Shown here in pieces: positions 17,931 to 27,382 of a stretch of DNA of 64,000 bases; position 1 is the first letter of the stretch; each line of letters starts with the position of its first letter. The position numbers were made by a program, and so were the translations under genes. Source of the stretch: Pseudomonas sp. NBRC 111124 (GTDB lineage Bacteria > Pseudomonadota > Gammaproteobacteria > Pseudomonadales > Pseudomonadaceae); contig NZ_BCBA01000002.1 of the NCBI RefSeq assembly GCF_001320245.1, positions 62,001 to 126,000 on the forward strand. The letters run 5' to 3'. A model generated the notes under the pieces. That model saw only the letters and a list, made by a program, of their open reading frames with translations. It did no database searches and was not told the DNA's origin.

Positions 17931-18197
17931 ATGAATGCCCCGCTCCGTGTCAACGAAGCACTGCTGATTGCCGACCACGCGTTCGAACCGTTCCAGTGCG
18001 TAGCCTGGGATGCGCCCAACGGCACCGGTGAGTTGAGCCTTGCGGTCATCGACCGGACCAGTACCCGTATTGGCAGCAAGCAAGTATCGTCGCGTATCTA
18101 TTCGGACCCTGCGCAATGGGCCAGCCTGATCGAGGAAGTGCGCGCCGAACTGTGCCAGAAAGGGTATGACCTGCAGCCTTGGTCGATGCCGAAGTAA
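17931..18197 (+). CDS. Small conserved hypothetical protein
   Basis: An 88-residue protein with no signal peptide, membrane segment or cysteine motif apart from isolated residues. The sequence has alternating strands (FQCVAWDAPNGTGELSLAVID) and a C-terminal amphipathic helix (DPAQWASLIEEVRAELCQKG), suggesting a small alpha/beta protein. I do not recognise a family. The start ATG 17931 has only a weak purine stretch (AGAGAGACC) upstream. It is divergent from the sigma-54 activator and followed by a strong hairpin, so it is probably a single-gene transcript. Confidence 0.65.
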   Translation: MNAPLRVNEALLIADHAFEPFQCVAWDAPNGTGELSLAVIDRTSTRIGSKQVSSRIYSDPAQWASLIEEVRAELCQKGYDLQPWSMPK

Positions 18198-18212
18198 TAT
18201 CACTGTTTACCG

Positions 18213-18239
18213 TCAAGTGCGTGCCGGTCACGCACTTGA
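18213..18239. terminator. Bidirectional terminator-like hairpin
   Basis: Perfect 11-bp stem TCAAGTGCGTG / CACGCACTTGA with a 5-base loop, 15 bp after the stop of the small gene and between it and the end of the leftward cobalt-chelation operon. A second small hairpin (GCGACA-TAG-TGTCGC, 18277-18291) lies nearer the operon end. Neither has a strong T-run. Confidence 0.55.
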
Positions 18240-18311
18240 ACAACTTTACAAAGGCCTGTCAGGCAACTTTCTTATTGCGACATAGTGTCGCGCCTCCGCC
18301 ATTCGTACAAC

Positions 18312-19055
18312 TCATTCCAATACCTTGAAGTGTTCAAGATGCTGATAGTCGGCCTGTAGCTCCGAGGCCAACTGTTGTGCACGCCCCAAGCGAACTGGCG
18401 CCAATTCCATGTCCACCAATAAGGTGGCACAAGGCATGGGTTGCAGTGCATGCCAGCGCTGCAGGCGGCCATCAGTGAACACCAGGCAGCGCTGCAACTC
18501 GTGAGGATGGGCTTTTTGCCGGGCCTGCAACCAGCGCCGCGCCTGCTCAAGCGCGGCGATCAACGGCGTGCCGCCACCCGCGCCCAGGGCCTGCAACCAA
18601 GGCTGCAGGCTTGCCGAAGCCTTGAGCCCATGGCGATGCCATTGCGCAGCGCCGCCACTGGCGGTCAGCAGGGCAAGACGGGCGCGTTGTCGATAGGCCT
18701 GGTCGAACAGCTCGGCCAGCAGGCCTTTGCACTGCGCCAGGGCCTGATGGCGCCGCGTCGAAGCCGAGGCGTCGACGATCACCAGCCATAACTCATTGGC
18801 CTGGGCTTGGCGCTGCTGCCAGCAAAGGTCCTGGCGCAGCTTTGGGCGCCCCCTGAGCAAGGTCGGCAGCCAGGCCACTCGGCCAGAGGATGCCGAACAG
18901 CCGCGGCCACGGCTGGCACCCGCCAGTTTTCCGACACGGGGCATGGCATCCGCCATCTGCAAACCTGATTGACGGATGCTCAGGGCTTTTTTGCCCAGTT
19001 CGGCACCTCTCGCCGCGCGCCGCTGGTCACAGGCTGCGCTGGCAACGCGCCCCAA
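18312..19055 (-). CDS. von Willebrand A domain protein, ChlD-like chelatase subunit
   Basis: 247 residues if started at 19055. The C-terminal vWA domain begins ELWLVIVDASAST, a MIDAS-like DxSxS, and contains GGGTPL and LVFTDGR. The preceding stretch SGRVAWLPTLLRGRPKLR is typical of ChlD-like proteins between linker and vWA. With the ChlI-like ATPase it forms the AAA+/integrin-type motor that powers CobN. The start is uncertain: 19055 overlaps chlI by 76 bp, and no start codon with a good ribosome site exists nearer the overlap; ATG codons near residues 35-38 would cut into conserved sequence. Last gene of the cob operon. Confidence 0.78.
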   Translation of the reverse strand: MGRVASAACDQRRAARGAELGKKALSIRQSGLQMADAMPRVGKLAGASRGRGCSASSGRVAWLPTLLRGRPKLRQDLCWQQRQAQANELWLVIVDASASTRRHQALAQCKGLLAELFDQAYRQRARLALLTASGGAAQWHRHGLKASASLQPWLQALGAGGGTPLIAALEQARRWLQARQKAHPHELQRCLVFTDGRLQRWHALQPMPCATLLVDMELAPVRLGRAQQLASELQADYQHLEHFKVLE

Positions 19056-19984
19056 TCGCCCTGCCCGCCTTCGCCCTGGCTGTCACGGCCATCCGCAGCG
19101 TCTGGCGGCGGTGCAGAGGCCGGCGCATCAGGCGCCGTGCGGCGGCGATGGCGCAAGGCGAACTCGGCCACGGCGTCGACATCCCCTTCTTCGATTACCT
19201 GGCCACCGCGCCAGGCACAATGGGCGCGGGCGGCGCGCAGCCAGACCAGGTCGGCACGCAGGCCATCGACGCCAGCGGCGAAACAACGCTCGGTGATCCA
19301 GGCCAGGGCCTGATCGTCCAAGGCAATCGCTGCCAGGCCTTGGCGCGCTGCCTGACAACGCTCACGCAATTGCGCCTGGGCACTGGCCCACTGCTCGCAG
19401 AACGCCTGCGGGTCGCTGTCGAAGGCCAGCCGCCGGCGAATGATCTGCTGGCGCGCTTGCGGCGCTGGCAGGCCCTCCAGCGCCACATTCAAGCCAAACC
19501 GGTCGAGCAACTGCGGGCGCAATTCGCCTTCCTCGGGATTCATGGTACCGATCAGGACGAAACGGGCACTGTGCCGATGGGAAATGCCATCACGCTCGAT
19601 ACGGTTGGTGCCACTGGCAGCCACATCCAGTAGCAGGTCGACCAAGGTGTCAGGCAGCAGATTGACTTCATCGACATACAGCACGCCACCATCGGCGTGA
19701 GCCAGCACGCCGGGAGAAAACTGTGCCTTGCCTTGGCCGAGCGCGGCGTCCAGGTCCAGCGTACCGACAAGACGTTCTTCACTCGCCCCCAGCGGCAAGG
19801 TCACGAACGGGCCCTCACCCAGCAGGTCGGCCAGGCCACGGGCCAAGGTGCTCTTGGCCATGCCACGCGGGCCTTCGATCAGCACGCCACCGATCTTTGG
19901 GTCGATGGCGGTGAGGCACAGGGCCAGCTTGAGATCGTCGGCACCGACCACGGCAGCCAGCGGAAATTGTACGGGTTCACTCAT
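18980..19984 (-). CDS. ChlI-like AAA+ ATPase subunit of cobaltochelatase
   Basis: A 334-residue AAA+ protein: Walker A GPRGMAKST (residues 38-46), Walker B GGVLYVDEVNLL, sensor region LIGTMNPEEGELRPQLLDRF with the arginine finger. This is the magnesium-chelatase ChlI/BchI family. In pseudomonads lacking CobS/CobT, ChlI- and ChlD-like proteins partner CobN for cobalt insertion in aerobic cobalamin synthesis. ATG 19984 starts one base after the cobN stop codon, so translation is probably coupled. The C-terminal part after residue 285 is Pro/Ala/Gly-rich and likely disordered. Confidence 0.88.
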   Translation of the reverse strand: MSEPVQFPLAAVVGADDLKLALCLTAIDPKIGGVLIEGPRGMAKSTLARGLADLLGEGPFVTLPLGASEERLVGTLDLDAALGQGKAQFSPGVLAHADGGVLYVDEVNLLPDTLVDLLLDVAASGTNRIERDGISHRHSARFVLIGTMNPEEGELRPQLLDRFGLNVALEGLPAPQARQQIIRRRLAFDSDPQAFCEQWASAQAQLRERCQAARQGLAAIALDDQALAWITERCFAAGVDGLRADLVWLRAARAHCAWRGGQVIEEGDVDAVAEFALRHRRRTAPDAPASAPPPDAADGRDSQGEGGQGDWGALPAQPVTSGARREVPNWAKKP

Positions 19985-19985
19985 T

Positions 19986-22900
19986 TCAGGCCTGTTCCTC
20001 GCCGTCGAGCAGCTGTTCCTCGAGCGCCTCACGGTAGTCACCTGGGGCTTCCCAGAGCCCACGCTGCTGGGCTTCCAGCAAACGCTCGGTGAGGTCGCGC
20101 AGGGCTTCGGGGTTGTGCTCGCGCATGAAGTCGCGGGTCGCCGGGTCGAGCACGTAGGCATCGGCCAGCGACTGGTAATGATGGTCATCGATCAGGTGCG
20201 TCGTGGCATCGAAGGCGAACAGGTTGTCGACGGTCGCGGCCAGCTCGAACGCGCCCTTGTAGCCATGGCGCTTGGCACCGTCGATCCACTTCGGGTTCAA
20301 CGCACGGGCACGGATTACGCGATTGAGCTCTTCCTTCAAGGTACGGATCCGCGGCCGGTCAACCTGGCTGTGGTCACCGTGGTAACTGGCCACTGCCCCG
20401 CCGGACAACGTCTCCGACGCCGCCAGCATGCCACCCTGGAACTGATAGTAATCGTTGGAATCGAGCAGGTCGTGCTCGTGGTTGTCCTGGTTCTGCAGCA
20501 CCGCCTGCACCTGGCCCAGGCGTTGGGCGAACTGGGCGCGCGCCGGGGTGCCTTCATCGCTGGCACCGTAGGCGTAGCCGCCATGGTTGAGGTACACCTC
20601 GGCGAGATCGTCGCGGCTGTGCCACAGGCGACCATCAATGGCGTTCTGCACGCCGGCCCCGTAGGCGCCCGGTTTGGCCCCGAACACCCGCCAGCCGGCC
20701 TGGCGCGCTGCCTGTTCGGCCTCCACCCCTTGTGCCTGCAGGCTGGCGCGTTCGTTGCGCACCCGGGCGGCCAGGGGGTTGAGGTCGTCCGGCTCGTCCA
20801 GTGCCGCCACGGCCTGCACCGCGGCGTCAAACAGGCGGATCAGGTTGCCAAAAGCATCACGGAAGAAGCCCGAAACCCGCAGCGTCACGTCCACCCTTGG
20901 GCGATCCAGCAGGCTCAGCGGCAATATCTCGAAGTCGTCGACGCGCTGGCTGCCGGTGGCCCACACCGGGCGCACGCCCATCAGCGCCATGGCCTGGGCG
21001 ATGTCGTCGCCACCGGTGCGCATGGTCGCCGTGCCCCATACCGACAGGCCCAGCTGACGCAAGTGGTCGCCATGGTCCTGCAGGTGCCGTTCAAGGATAA
21101 GGTTGGCTGAGGCGAACCCCAGGCGCCAAGCCGTGGTGGTCGGCAGGTTGCGTACGTCCACGGTGTAGAAGTTGCGCCCGGTGGGCAATACATCCAGGCG
21201 CCCACGGCTAGGAGCACCGCTGGGGCCGGCCGGCACGAAACGCCCGGCCAGCGCAGCAAGCAGGCCATTGAGTTCTGCAGCGCCGCAGGCGTCCAGGTCC
21301 GGCGCAACCTGCTCGCGCAGGGTGTTAATCACGTCGTGCACCGGCAGCCATTCGGGCTGCTCAGGCAGTTGCACATGCCCCTCCAGGGCCTGCTCGATGA
21401 TGCGCAGCGCCAGCAACTCGAGGCGCTCTCGGGTATCGCCACAGGTTCGCCACGCGGCCTCGTCCTCGGCCTGCAGCAGCGCCGGACGCGGGCCAGACCA
21501 GGCCTCGCCGAGGTCGCAATCGAGAGGGTCGAAGCCCAGCGCCAGTGCCTTGGCCAGCGTGCGCAACAGGCTGGCGTTGCCACCGCGGCCATCGCCACGC
21601 TCGACGCGCAGCAAGGCCAGCAAGGTATCGATGCGCAGGCGGGCCTGCGGCGATTCGCCGAACACATGCAGGCCGTCGCGAATTTGCGATTCCTTGAGGT
21701 CGCACAGGTAAGTGTCCAGGCGCGGCAGCCAGACCGCTGCATCGTCCAGCTGGCCTTCCAGCTGCAACTCACGGTCGATGTGGTTGGCCTTGACCAGCTC
21801 GAGAATGTCGCGCTGCAGCTCGCGCGCGCGGCGTGGGTCGAGCAGCTGGGCTTCGTAGAACTCGTCCGCCAACTGTTCAAGGTGGCGCAGAGGGCCATAG
21901 GTTTCGGCGCGGGTCAGCGGTGGCATCAGGTGATCGATGATCACCGCCTGGGTCCGGCGCTTGGCCTGGGCCCCTTCGCCCGGGTCGTTGACGATGAACG
22001 GATAAATGTTCGGCAGCGGGCCGAGCAACGCGTCCGGCCAGCACTGTGCGGACAGGCCAACGCCCTTGCCAGGCAGCCACTCCAGATTGCCGTGCTTGCC
22101 GACATGGATGACGGCATCAGCGGCAAAGGCATGGCGCAGCCAGAAGTGAAACGCCAGGTAACCATGGGGCGGTACCAGGTCCGGGTCGTGGTACACGGCG
22201 CTGGGGTCGACCTGATAGCCGCGCGCCGGCTGGATACCGACGAACGTCAGGCCAAAGCGCAGGCCGGCCACCATCAGCCGCCCACTGCGGTACATCGGGT
22301 CCTGCTCGGGCGGCCCCCAGCGTTCCAGCACGGCCTGGCGGTTGGCCTCGGGCAGGCGTTCGAACGCTGCCTGGTAGTCCGCCAGGCTCAGGCTCTGGGC
22401 GCAGGGGCGCTGGTCGAGGTGCTCGAGGTCATTGGTGACCCCGCCGAGCAACTGATGAATCAACTGCGTGCCACTATCGGGCAGCTCCGCGAGCGGATAG
22501 CCCTCGCCCTGCAGCGCCTTGAGAATGTTCAGGGCGGCAGCCGGGGTGTCCAGGCCGACGCCATTGCCGATGCGGCCATCGCGGGTCGGGTAGTTGGCCA
22601 GCACCAGCGCCACACGCTTCTGCCCATTGGGCAGGCGCGCCAGCTCGACCCAACGCCGCGCCAGTTCGGCAACGAAGTCCATGCGTTCGGGGTGAGCGCG
22701 GTAACAAACCACGTCAGACTGGCTGCGCTCGCTGCGCCAGGCCATGTCCTTGAAGCTCACCGGGCGGGTGATGATGCGCCCGTCCAGTTCCGGCAAGGCG
22801 ATGTGCATGGCCAGGTCGCGGACCCCGAGGCCCTGCTCGCTGGCTTCCCAACCGGGTTGGTTGTCTTGCGCGCAGATGGCCTGCAGCACCGGTATATCAC

Positions 22901-23747
22901 GACGGAACGGCCGCAGATTGGGGCGTTCCGGGCTGGACAGGGCAAAACCTGTGGTGTTGATCAGCACCTCGGCGCCCACCTCGTCCAGCCAGGCCTCGAC
23001 CTGCTCCAGGCAGGCACTTTCCTTGAGGCTGGCCACCGCGATGGGCAGCGGGTTCAGGCCGGCCGCCTGCAAGCGCTCGCAGAACACGTCGATGAATGCA
23101 GTGTTGGCGGCCTGCAGGTGCGAGCGATAGAACAGCAATGGGGCCACCGGGTACTGGGTGTTCCACTGACTGAACCAATCTTCCAGCTGCGCGCCGGGTT
23201 TGCCTGGGTGATACACCGAAGTGCGCGGCAGCGGCTGCGGTTCATCCCAACTGTAATCGCACCCCAGCCACTGGTTGGCCAGGCATTTGAACAGGTTGAC
23301 GGCATTGCTCTTGCCGCCCTGGCGCAGGTAGTGCCAGAGGCGCTCGGCCGGCTCGCCGACGACTGTACCCAGGCCGGTCAGCTCCGGGTCCGGGCGATCA
23401 TCGCCGGGCACCAGGATCAACTGAACGCCGCGTGCGGCCAGTTCGACCAGCTGCTCGACGCCGTAGCGCCAGTAGCCGACGCCGCCGTGCAGCGACACCA
23501 GGATCACCTTGGCATGGCGCAGCACCTCGTCGACGTACAGGTCGACCGAAGCATGATTCTGCACCTGCATCGGGTTGGCCAGGCGCAGGCTGGGGAAGTC
23601 GTCCGGCAGTTGCTCGGCGGTTTCGGCGAGCAATGCCAGGTGTGAATCGCCGCTGCAGAGAATCACCAGCTCGGCGGGTGTCTGGCCGAGGTCGGCGATG
23701 CTGTCATCCGGCACGAAACCGCCGGGCTGGGTCCGCAGCAGGTGCAT
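19986..23747 (-). CDS. cobN: Cobaltochelatase large subunit CobN
   Basis: A 1253-residue protein, the usual length for CobN (1200-1300). It inserts Co(II) into hydrogenobyrinic acid a,c-diamide in the aerobic cobalamin pathway. Family signatures include LVSLHGGVGYWRYG near the N-terminus, VALVLANYPTRDGRIGNGVGLDTP, DAVIHVGKHGNLEWLPGKG (a conserved histidine-containing catalytic motif) and GGDDIAQAMALMGVRPVW. ATG 23747 lies 3 bp after the cobW stop and the chlI start follows directly, so cobW-cobN-chlI-vWA form one tightly packed operon behind a cobalamin riboswitch. Confidence 0.97.
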   Translation of the reverse strand: MHLLRTQPGGFVPDDSIADLGQTPAELVILCSGDSHLALLAETAEQLPDDFPSLRLANPMQVQNHASVDLYVDEVLRHAKVILVSLHGGVGYWRYGVEQLVELAARGVQLILVPGDDRPDPELTGLGTVVGEPAERLWHYLRQGGKSNAVNLFKCLANQWLGCDYSWDEPQPLPRTSVYHPGKPGAQLEDWFSQWNTQYPVAPLLFYRSHLQAANTAFIDVFCERLQAAGLNPLPIAVASLKESACLEQVEAWLDEVGAEVLINTTGFALSSPERPNLRPFRRDIPVLQAICAQDNQPGWEASEQGLGVRDLAMHIALPELDGRIITRPVSFKDMAWRSERSQSDVVCYRAHPERMDFVAELARRWVELARLPNGQKRVALVLANYPTRDGRIGNGVGLDTPAAALNILKALQGEGYPLAELPDSGTQLIHQLLGGVTNDLEHLDQRPCAQSLSLADYQAAFERLPEANRQAVLERWGPPEQDPMYRSGRLMVAGLRFGLTFVGIQPARGYQVDPSAVYHDPDLVPPHGYLAFHFWLRHAFAADAVIHVGKHGNLEWLPGKGVGLSAQCWPDALLGPLPNIYPFIVNDPGEGAQAKRRTQAVIIDHLMPPLTRAETYGPLRHLEQLADEFYEAQLLDPRRARELQRDILELVKANHIDRELQLEGQLDDAAVWLPRLDTYLCDLKESQIRDGLHVFGESPQARLRIDTLLALLRVERGDGRGGNASLLRTLAKALALGFDPLDCDLGEAWSGPRPALLQAEDEAAWRTCGDTRERLELLALRIIEQALEGHVQLPEQPEWLPVHDVINTLREQVAPDLDACGAAELNGLLAALAGRFVPAGPSGAPSRGRLDVLPTGRNFYTVDVRNLPTTTAWRLGFASANLILERHLQDHGDHLRQLGLSVWGTATMRTGGDDIAQAMALMGVRPVWATGSQRVDDFEILPLSLLDRPRVDVTLRVSGFFRDAFGNLIRLFDAAVQAVAALDEPDDLNPLAARVRNERASLQAQGVEAEQAARQAGWRVFGAKPGAYGAGVQNAIDGRLWHSRDDLAEVYLNHGGYAYGASDEGTPARAQFAQRLGQVQAVLQNQDNHEHDLLDSNDYYQFQGGMLAASETLSGGAVASYHGDHSQVDRPRIRTLKEELNRVIRARALNPKWIDGAKRHGYKGAFELAATVDNLFAFDATTHLIDDHHYQSLADAYVLDPATRDFMREHNPEALRDLTERLLEAQQRGLWEAPGDYREALEEQLLDGEEQA

Positions 23748-23750
23748 GGG

Positions 23751-24818
23751 TCAGGCGCCCAGGGCCTGGCGCAAGCGCGCTTCCAGGTGCACGGCATCGA
23801 GGTCCTGGCCAATCAGCACCAGGCGGGTGATGCGTGGCTCATCGGCGCGCCAGGCGCGGTCGAAGTGCTTGTCGAAACGGGTACCCACGCCCTGCACCAG
23901 CAGGCGCATCGGTTTGCCAGGGATGGCCGCGAAACCTTTGGCGCGCAAGATGCCGAACTCCACCACCAGCTGGGTCAGGGCATCGAGCAGCAGGCTTTCG
24001 TCGGCTTCGGGCAGGTCGATGGAAATCGAGTCGAAGGCGTCGTGGTCGTGATCGTCATGATCGTCGCCGTCATGGTGCGAGTCGTGATGGGTGCGGCGGC
24101 CATCGATGTGCGCCTCGGCCTGCGCGCCCACGCCCAACAGCACTTCCAGCGGGAGCCGGCCGCTGCTGGCTTCGATCACCTTGACCGCAGGCGGCAGCTC
24201 CTCGGCCACTTCGGCACGCACCTTGGCCAGGCCTTCGGCATCGATCAGGTCGGCCTTGTTCAGCACCACCAGGTCGGCGCTGGCCAGCTGGTCGGCGAAC
24301 AGTTCGTGCAGCGGCGATTCGTGGTCCAGGTTAGGGTCGAGCTTGCGTTGCGCGTCGACCTGTTCCGGGTAGGCGGCGAAGGTGCCGGCGGCCACGGCCG
24401 GGCTGTCGACCACGGTGATGACCGCGTCGACGGTGCAGGCGTTGCGAATTTCCGGCCACTGGAAGGCTTGCACCAGGGGCTTGGGCAGTGCCAGGCCGCT
24501 GGTTTCGATGAGGATGTGGTCGAGGTCGCCACGGCGTGCCACCAGTTCACGCATCACCGGGAAGAACTCTTCCTGCACGGTGCAGCACAGGCAGCCGTTG
24601 GCCAGTTCATAGACGCGGCCGCTGGCTTCTTCCTCGGTGCAGCCGATGCTGCATTGCTTGAGGATTTCGCCGTCAATGCCAAGCTCGCCGAATTCGTTGA
24701 CGATGACCGCGATACGACGGCCCTGGGCGTTGTCGAGCATGTGGCGGAGCAAGGTGGTCTTGCCCGAGCCGAGGAAGCCGGTAACGATGGTGACGGGGAG
24801 CTTGGCCAGTGTTTTCAT
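23751..24818 (-). CDS. cobW: CobW, GTP-dependent metallochaperone of cobalamin synthesis
   Basis: A 355-residue G3E-family P-loop GTPase. Walker A GFLGSGKTT is at 14-22, the metal-binding GCLCC motif at 75-79, and the guanine-specificity NKAD at 187-190. A histidine/aspartate-rich loop at 244-259 (THHDSHHDGDDHDDHD) probably buffers or delivers metal. CobW is proposed to supply cobalt to the CobN chelatase. ATG 24818 is chosen because a riboswitch lies upstream; a longer in-frame reading from 25118 would run through that RNA. First gene of the operon. Confidence 0.95.
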   Translation of the reverse strand: MKTLAKLPVTIVTGFLGSGKTTLLRHMLDNAQGRRIAVIVNEFGELGIDGEILKQCSIGCTEEEASGRVYELANGCLCCTVQEEFFPVMRELVARRGDLDHILIETSGLALPKPLVQAFQWPEIRNACTVDAVITVVDSPAVAAGTFAAYPEQVDAQRKLDPNLDHESPLHELFADQLASADLVVLNKADLIDAEGLAKVRAEVAEELPPAVKVIEASSGRLPLEVLLGVGAQAEAHIDGRRTHHDSHHDGDDHDDHDHDAFDSISIDLPEADESLLLDALTQLVVEFGILRAKGFAAIPGKPMRLLVQGVGTRFDKHFDRAWRADEPRITRLVLIGQDLDAVHLEARLRQALGA

Positions 24819-24929
24819 GTCGCGTTGCCCTTGGCAGGTTGGCGCGGGCACACGGGACGAAAGCCGCAGGCCAGGCCGGCCGGGCTCGTTCGCCACCGGA
24901 TCACCCCGCCCGGTTGAAAGTCGAAATCG

Positions 24930-25115
24930 TCTCGAGGCAGGTCTCCTGGCTTGCACCGTTCCAGCCCAATAAAGAGTCTGGCGGGATGACGCCTTCCCGC
25001 GCGTGGGCGCAGTGGCTGTGTCGATCCGTTGTCGGTGCCTACAGTTGCGGGGGCAGCCGCGGCTTGTACCGCGTTCCCGTCTTAGCTTCGGCATGGCCGA
25101 AGAACCTCGAAGTGG
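24930..25115 (-). promoter_or_regulatory. Cobalamin (AdoCbl) riboswitch controlling cobW-cobN operon
   Basis: On the minus strand the RNA shows the family's conserved blocks in order: GGGAACGCGGTACAAGCCG, GGCTGCCCCCGCAACTGTAGG, GCCACTG, GGGAAGGC, and the B12 box AGCCAGGAGACCTGCC (24936-24951). The leader then runs about 110 bases to the cobW ATG, with no clear T-run terminator, so control may be at ribosome access. Binding of adenosylcobalamin should repress the operon. The other strand's gene at 25277 is separate. Confidence 0.95.
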
Positions 25116-25276
25116 CAAGGCTACGCGGGGGGTGGCGGGTGGTCAACCGGCAGGTGTCCGCCGATAACCTTGCAGCGCCCTCCAAATGAACCCGCAGCAT
25201 GCCTTGCTGCCTGATATTTCAGCTTATCTGTACAACACAAGCGCCACACAACTGCTGCCCCCAACATGGAGCCGGC

Positions 25277-26323
25277 ATGAAGAAAAACCCGCTAAGCCAA
25301 CGCAAGGACGATCACCTGGATATCGTGCTGACCGCCAGCACCCCCACCCATACCGTGGACCCTGGCTGGTCAGCACTGCGCTTCGAACATTGCGCATTGC
25401 CGGAAATGGCCCTGAACGACGTCAACCTGGCCACCAAACTGTTCGGCCACGCACTACGTGCCCCCCTGCTGATCAGCTCCATGACCGGTGGCGCCGACCG
25501 CGCCCGCTTCATCAACCAACACCTCGCCGAAGCTGCTCAGGCGCTGGGCATCGCCATGGGCGTAGGCTCGCAGCGGGTCAGCCTGCGCAGCGGCCAGGAC
25601 CAGGGCCTGACCGGCGAGCTGCGCCGCCTGGCACCGGATGTGCCGCTACTGGCAAACCTCGGCGCCGCCCAGCTGCGCGAGACGGACGGACTGGACCTGG
25701 CACGCCGCGCCGTCGACACCCTGCAGGCCAATGCCCTGATCATCCACCTGAACCCCCTGCAGGAAGCCGTACAGCCAGAAGGTGACCGTGACTGGCGCGG
25801 CGTGCTGAAACGCATCGAAACCCTGGCCACCCAGTTGCCAGTGCCAGTGATCGTCAAGGAAGTCGGCGCTGGCATTTCACCTCGCGTGGCGCGCCTGCTG
25901 TGCGACGCCGGCGTGGCCATGATCGACGTGGCCGGCGCTGGCGGTACCAGCTGGGCAGCCGTGGAAGCCGAGCGCGCCGGCAGCGCCGCCGAACGCGAAG
26001 TCGCCCTGGCGTTTACCGACTGGGGCATCCCGACCGCACAGTGCCTGCTGGCGGTGCACCGTGCCGTGCCGGAAATCGGCCTGATCGCCTCCGGCGGTGT
26101 GGCCAACGGCGTCGATGCCGCCAAAGCCATTCGCCTCGGTGCCGACCTGGTAGGCCAGGCTGCCAATGTATTGAGTGCGGCAATGACCTCCACCGAGGCC
26201 GTGGTGGAACATTTCGATATTCTGCTGCGCCAGCTGTGCATTGCCTGCTTCTGCACCGGCTCGCGCAATCTTGCGCAACTGCGCCGGGCGCGCTTGCTGC
26301 CTAGCAACCTGACGCCGCCATGA
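25277..26323 (+). CDS. fni: Type 2 isopentenyl-diphosphate delta-isomerase
   Basis: A 348-residue FMN- and NAD(P)H-requiring enzyme (IDI-2) interconverting IPP and DMAPP. The N-terminal [10 protein letters not shown] and the later [43 protein letters not shown] and ASGGVANG motifs are all present, including the conserved Gln-Glu of the active site. Length is typical. ATG 25277 fits the family N-terminus; an in-frame start at 25199 has no support. It is divergent from the cob operon and 51 bp ahead of mdcR on the same strand. Pseudomonads make both isomers through the MEP pathway, so this enzyme is dispensable and its placement next to malonate genes is unusual. Confidence 0.93.
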   Translation: MKKNPLSQRKDDHLDIVLTASTPTHTVDPGWSALRFEHCALPEMALNDVNLATKLFGHALRAPLLISSMTGGADRARFINQHLAEAAQALGIAMGVGSQRVSLRSGQDQGLTGELRRLAPDVPLLANLGAAQLRETDGLDLARRAVDTLQANALIIHLNPLQEAVQPEGDRDWRGVLKRIETLATQLPVPVIVKEVGAGISPRVARLLCDAGVAMIDVAGAGGTSWAAVEAERAGSAAEREVALAFTDWGIPTAQCLLAVHRAVPEIGLIASGGVANGVDAAKAIRLGADLVGQAANVLSAAMTSTEAVVEHFDILLRQLCIACFCTGSRNLAQLRRARLLPSNLTPP

Positions 26324-26374
26324 AGTCTGCGGCTGTGGCATGATCAGCGACTCCCTTCACGCTGGCCCTTTTGC

Positions 26375-27286
26375 ATGCTGATCGACGAAGAACTGACCCT
26401 GAAAAAGCTCGAGACCTTCCTCGCCTTCATGCGCAGCGGCAACCTCGGCCGCGCCGCCGCCGAGCTGTCTACCAGCGCGGTCAGCGTGCACCGGGCCATC
26501 CACTCCCTGGAAAGCGCCCTGCGCTGCCCGTTGTTCAAGCATGAAGGCCGCCAGCTGATCCCGCTGGAAAGCGCCTACGTGCTGGAGAAGAAAGCCCGCC
26601 AGCTGATCCAGGACGCCGAGCAGATGGTGCGCCAGACCCGCGAGGCCGCCGGCTTCTATGCCGAACGCTTCCGCCTCGGCGCGCTGTATTCGCTGACCGT
26701 GAAAACCGTGCCAAAGTTGGTGATGGGCCTGAAGCTGCGGCGCAGCGAGCTGAATATCGACCTCACCCTGGGCTCGAACGTCGACCTGCTGCAACGCCTG
26801 AAGAACCACGAACTGGAAGCGATCCTGGTGTCGCTGGACGAAAGCGTGGCGGACCCCGCCTGCGAGCAACTGCCGCTGTTCTCCGACGACATCTTCCTCG
26901 CCGTGCCCACCGATTCACCGTTCGCCGAGCAGCAGGAAGTGGACCTGGCGGACCTCGCCGACTCCACGTTCATCACCCTGACCCAGGGCTTTGCCACCCA
27001 CCGCGATGGCGCACGGGTGTTCCAGCAGGCCGGGTTCGAGCCGAAGGTGGCGATGCAGGTGAACGACATCTTCACGCTGCTGAGCATGGTCAGTTCGGGG
27101 GTGGGGTTTGCCCTGCTGCCAGGTCGGATCGCAGCGGTGTACGAGAACCGCGTGAAGCTGATTGCGCTGCAGGCGCGCTATCGGTTGCAGCAGCATATCG
27201 GGGTAGTGTTTTTGAAGGCCCGGGAGCGGGAGCCGAATTTGTTGGCCTTGTTGGCTGAATGCAGGATGTACAGCCGCGAAGCCTGA
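26375..27286 (+). CDS. mdcR: MdcR, LysR-type regulator of malonate decarboxylase genes
   Basis: A 303-residue LTTR. The HTH (residues 8-66) reads LETFLAFMRSGNLGRAAAELSTSAVSVHRAIHSLE as two adjacent pieces, which together with the later QTREAAGFYAERFRLG segment is characteristic of MdcR. Malonate is the expected co-inducer. In other pseudomonads mdcR lies beside the last structural gene; here it points towards madM from 1.25 kb away, with an Rhs orphan in between. The probable target is the mdcA promoter at about 35.9 kb. Confidence 0.85.
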   Translation: MLIDEELTLKKLETFLAFMRSGNLGRAAAELSTSAVSVHRAIHSLESALRCPLFKHEGRQLIPLESAYVLEKKARQLIQDAEQMVRQTREAAGFYAERFRLGALYSLTVKTVPKLVMGLKLRRSELNIDLTLGSNVDLLQRLKNHELEAILVSLDESVADPACEQLPLFSDDIFLAVPTDSPFAEQQEVDLADLADSTFITLTQGFATHRDGARVFQQAGFEPKVAMQVNDIFTLLSMVSSGVGFALLPGRIAAVYENRVKLIALQARYRLQQHIGVVFLKAREREPNLLALLAECRMYSREA

Positions 27287-27382
27287 CGCCGCGCAACCTG
27301 TCAGTTCTGCCAGTGGCGGCGCCCGGTGCATACAGCCATGATCCAGTCTCATATCGAGCATGCATCACGGAGGTAGATAATC

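Noticed and set aside
21336..23645. A 769-codon open frame on the + strand opposite cobN
   Set aside because: It is the mirror of cobN in high-GC DNA; the translation has no domain and is rich in Gln/His/Arg/Ala as expected of antisense frames.
24819..25118. N-terminal extension of cobW through the riboswitch
   Set aside because: The frame is open but passes through a conserved structured RNA and adds non-CobW sequence before the P-loop start.
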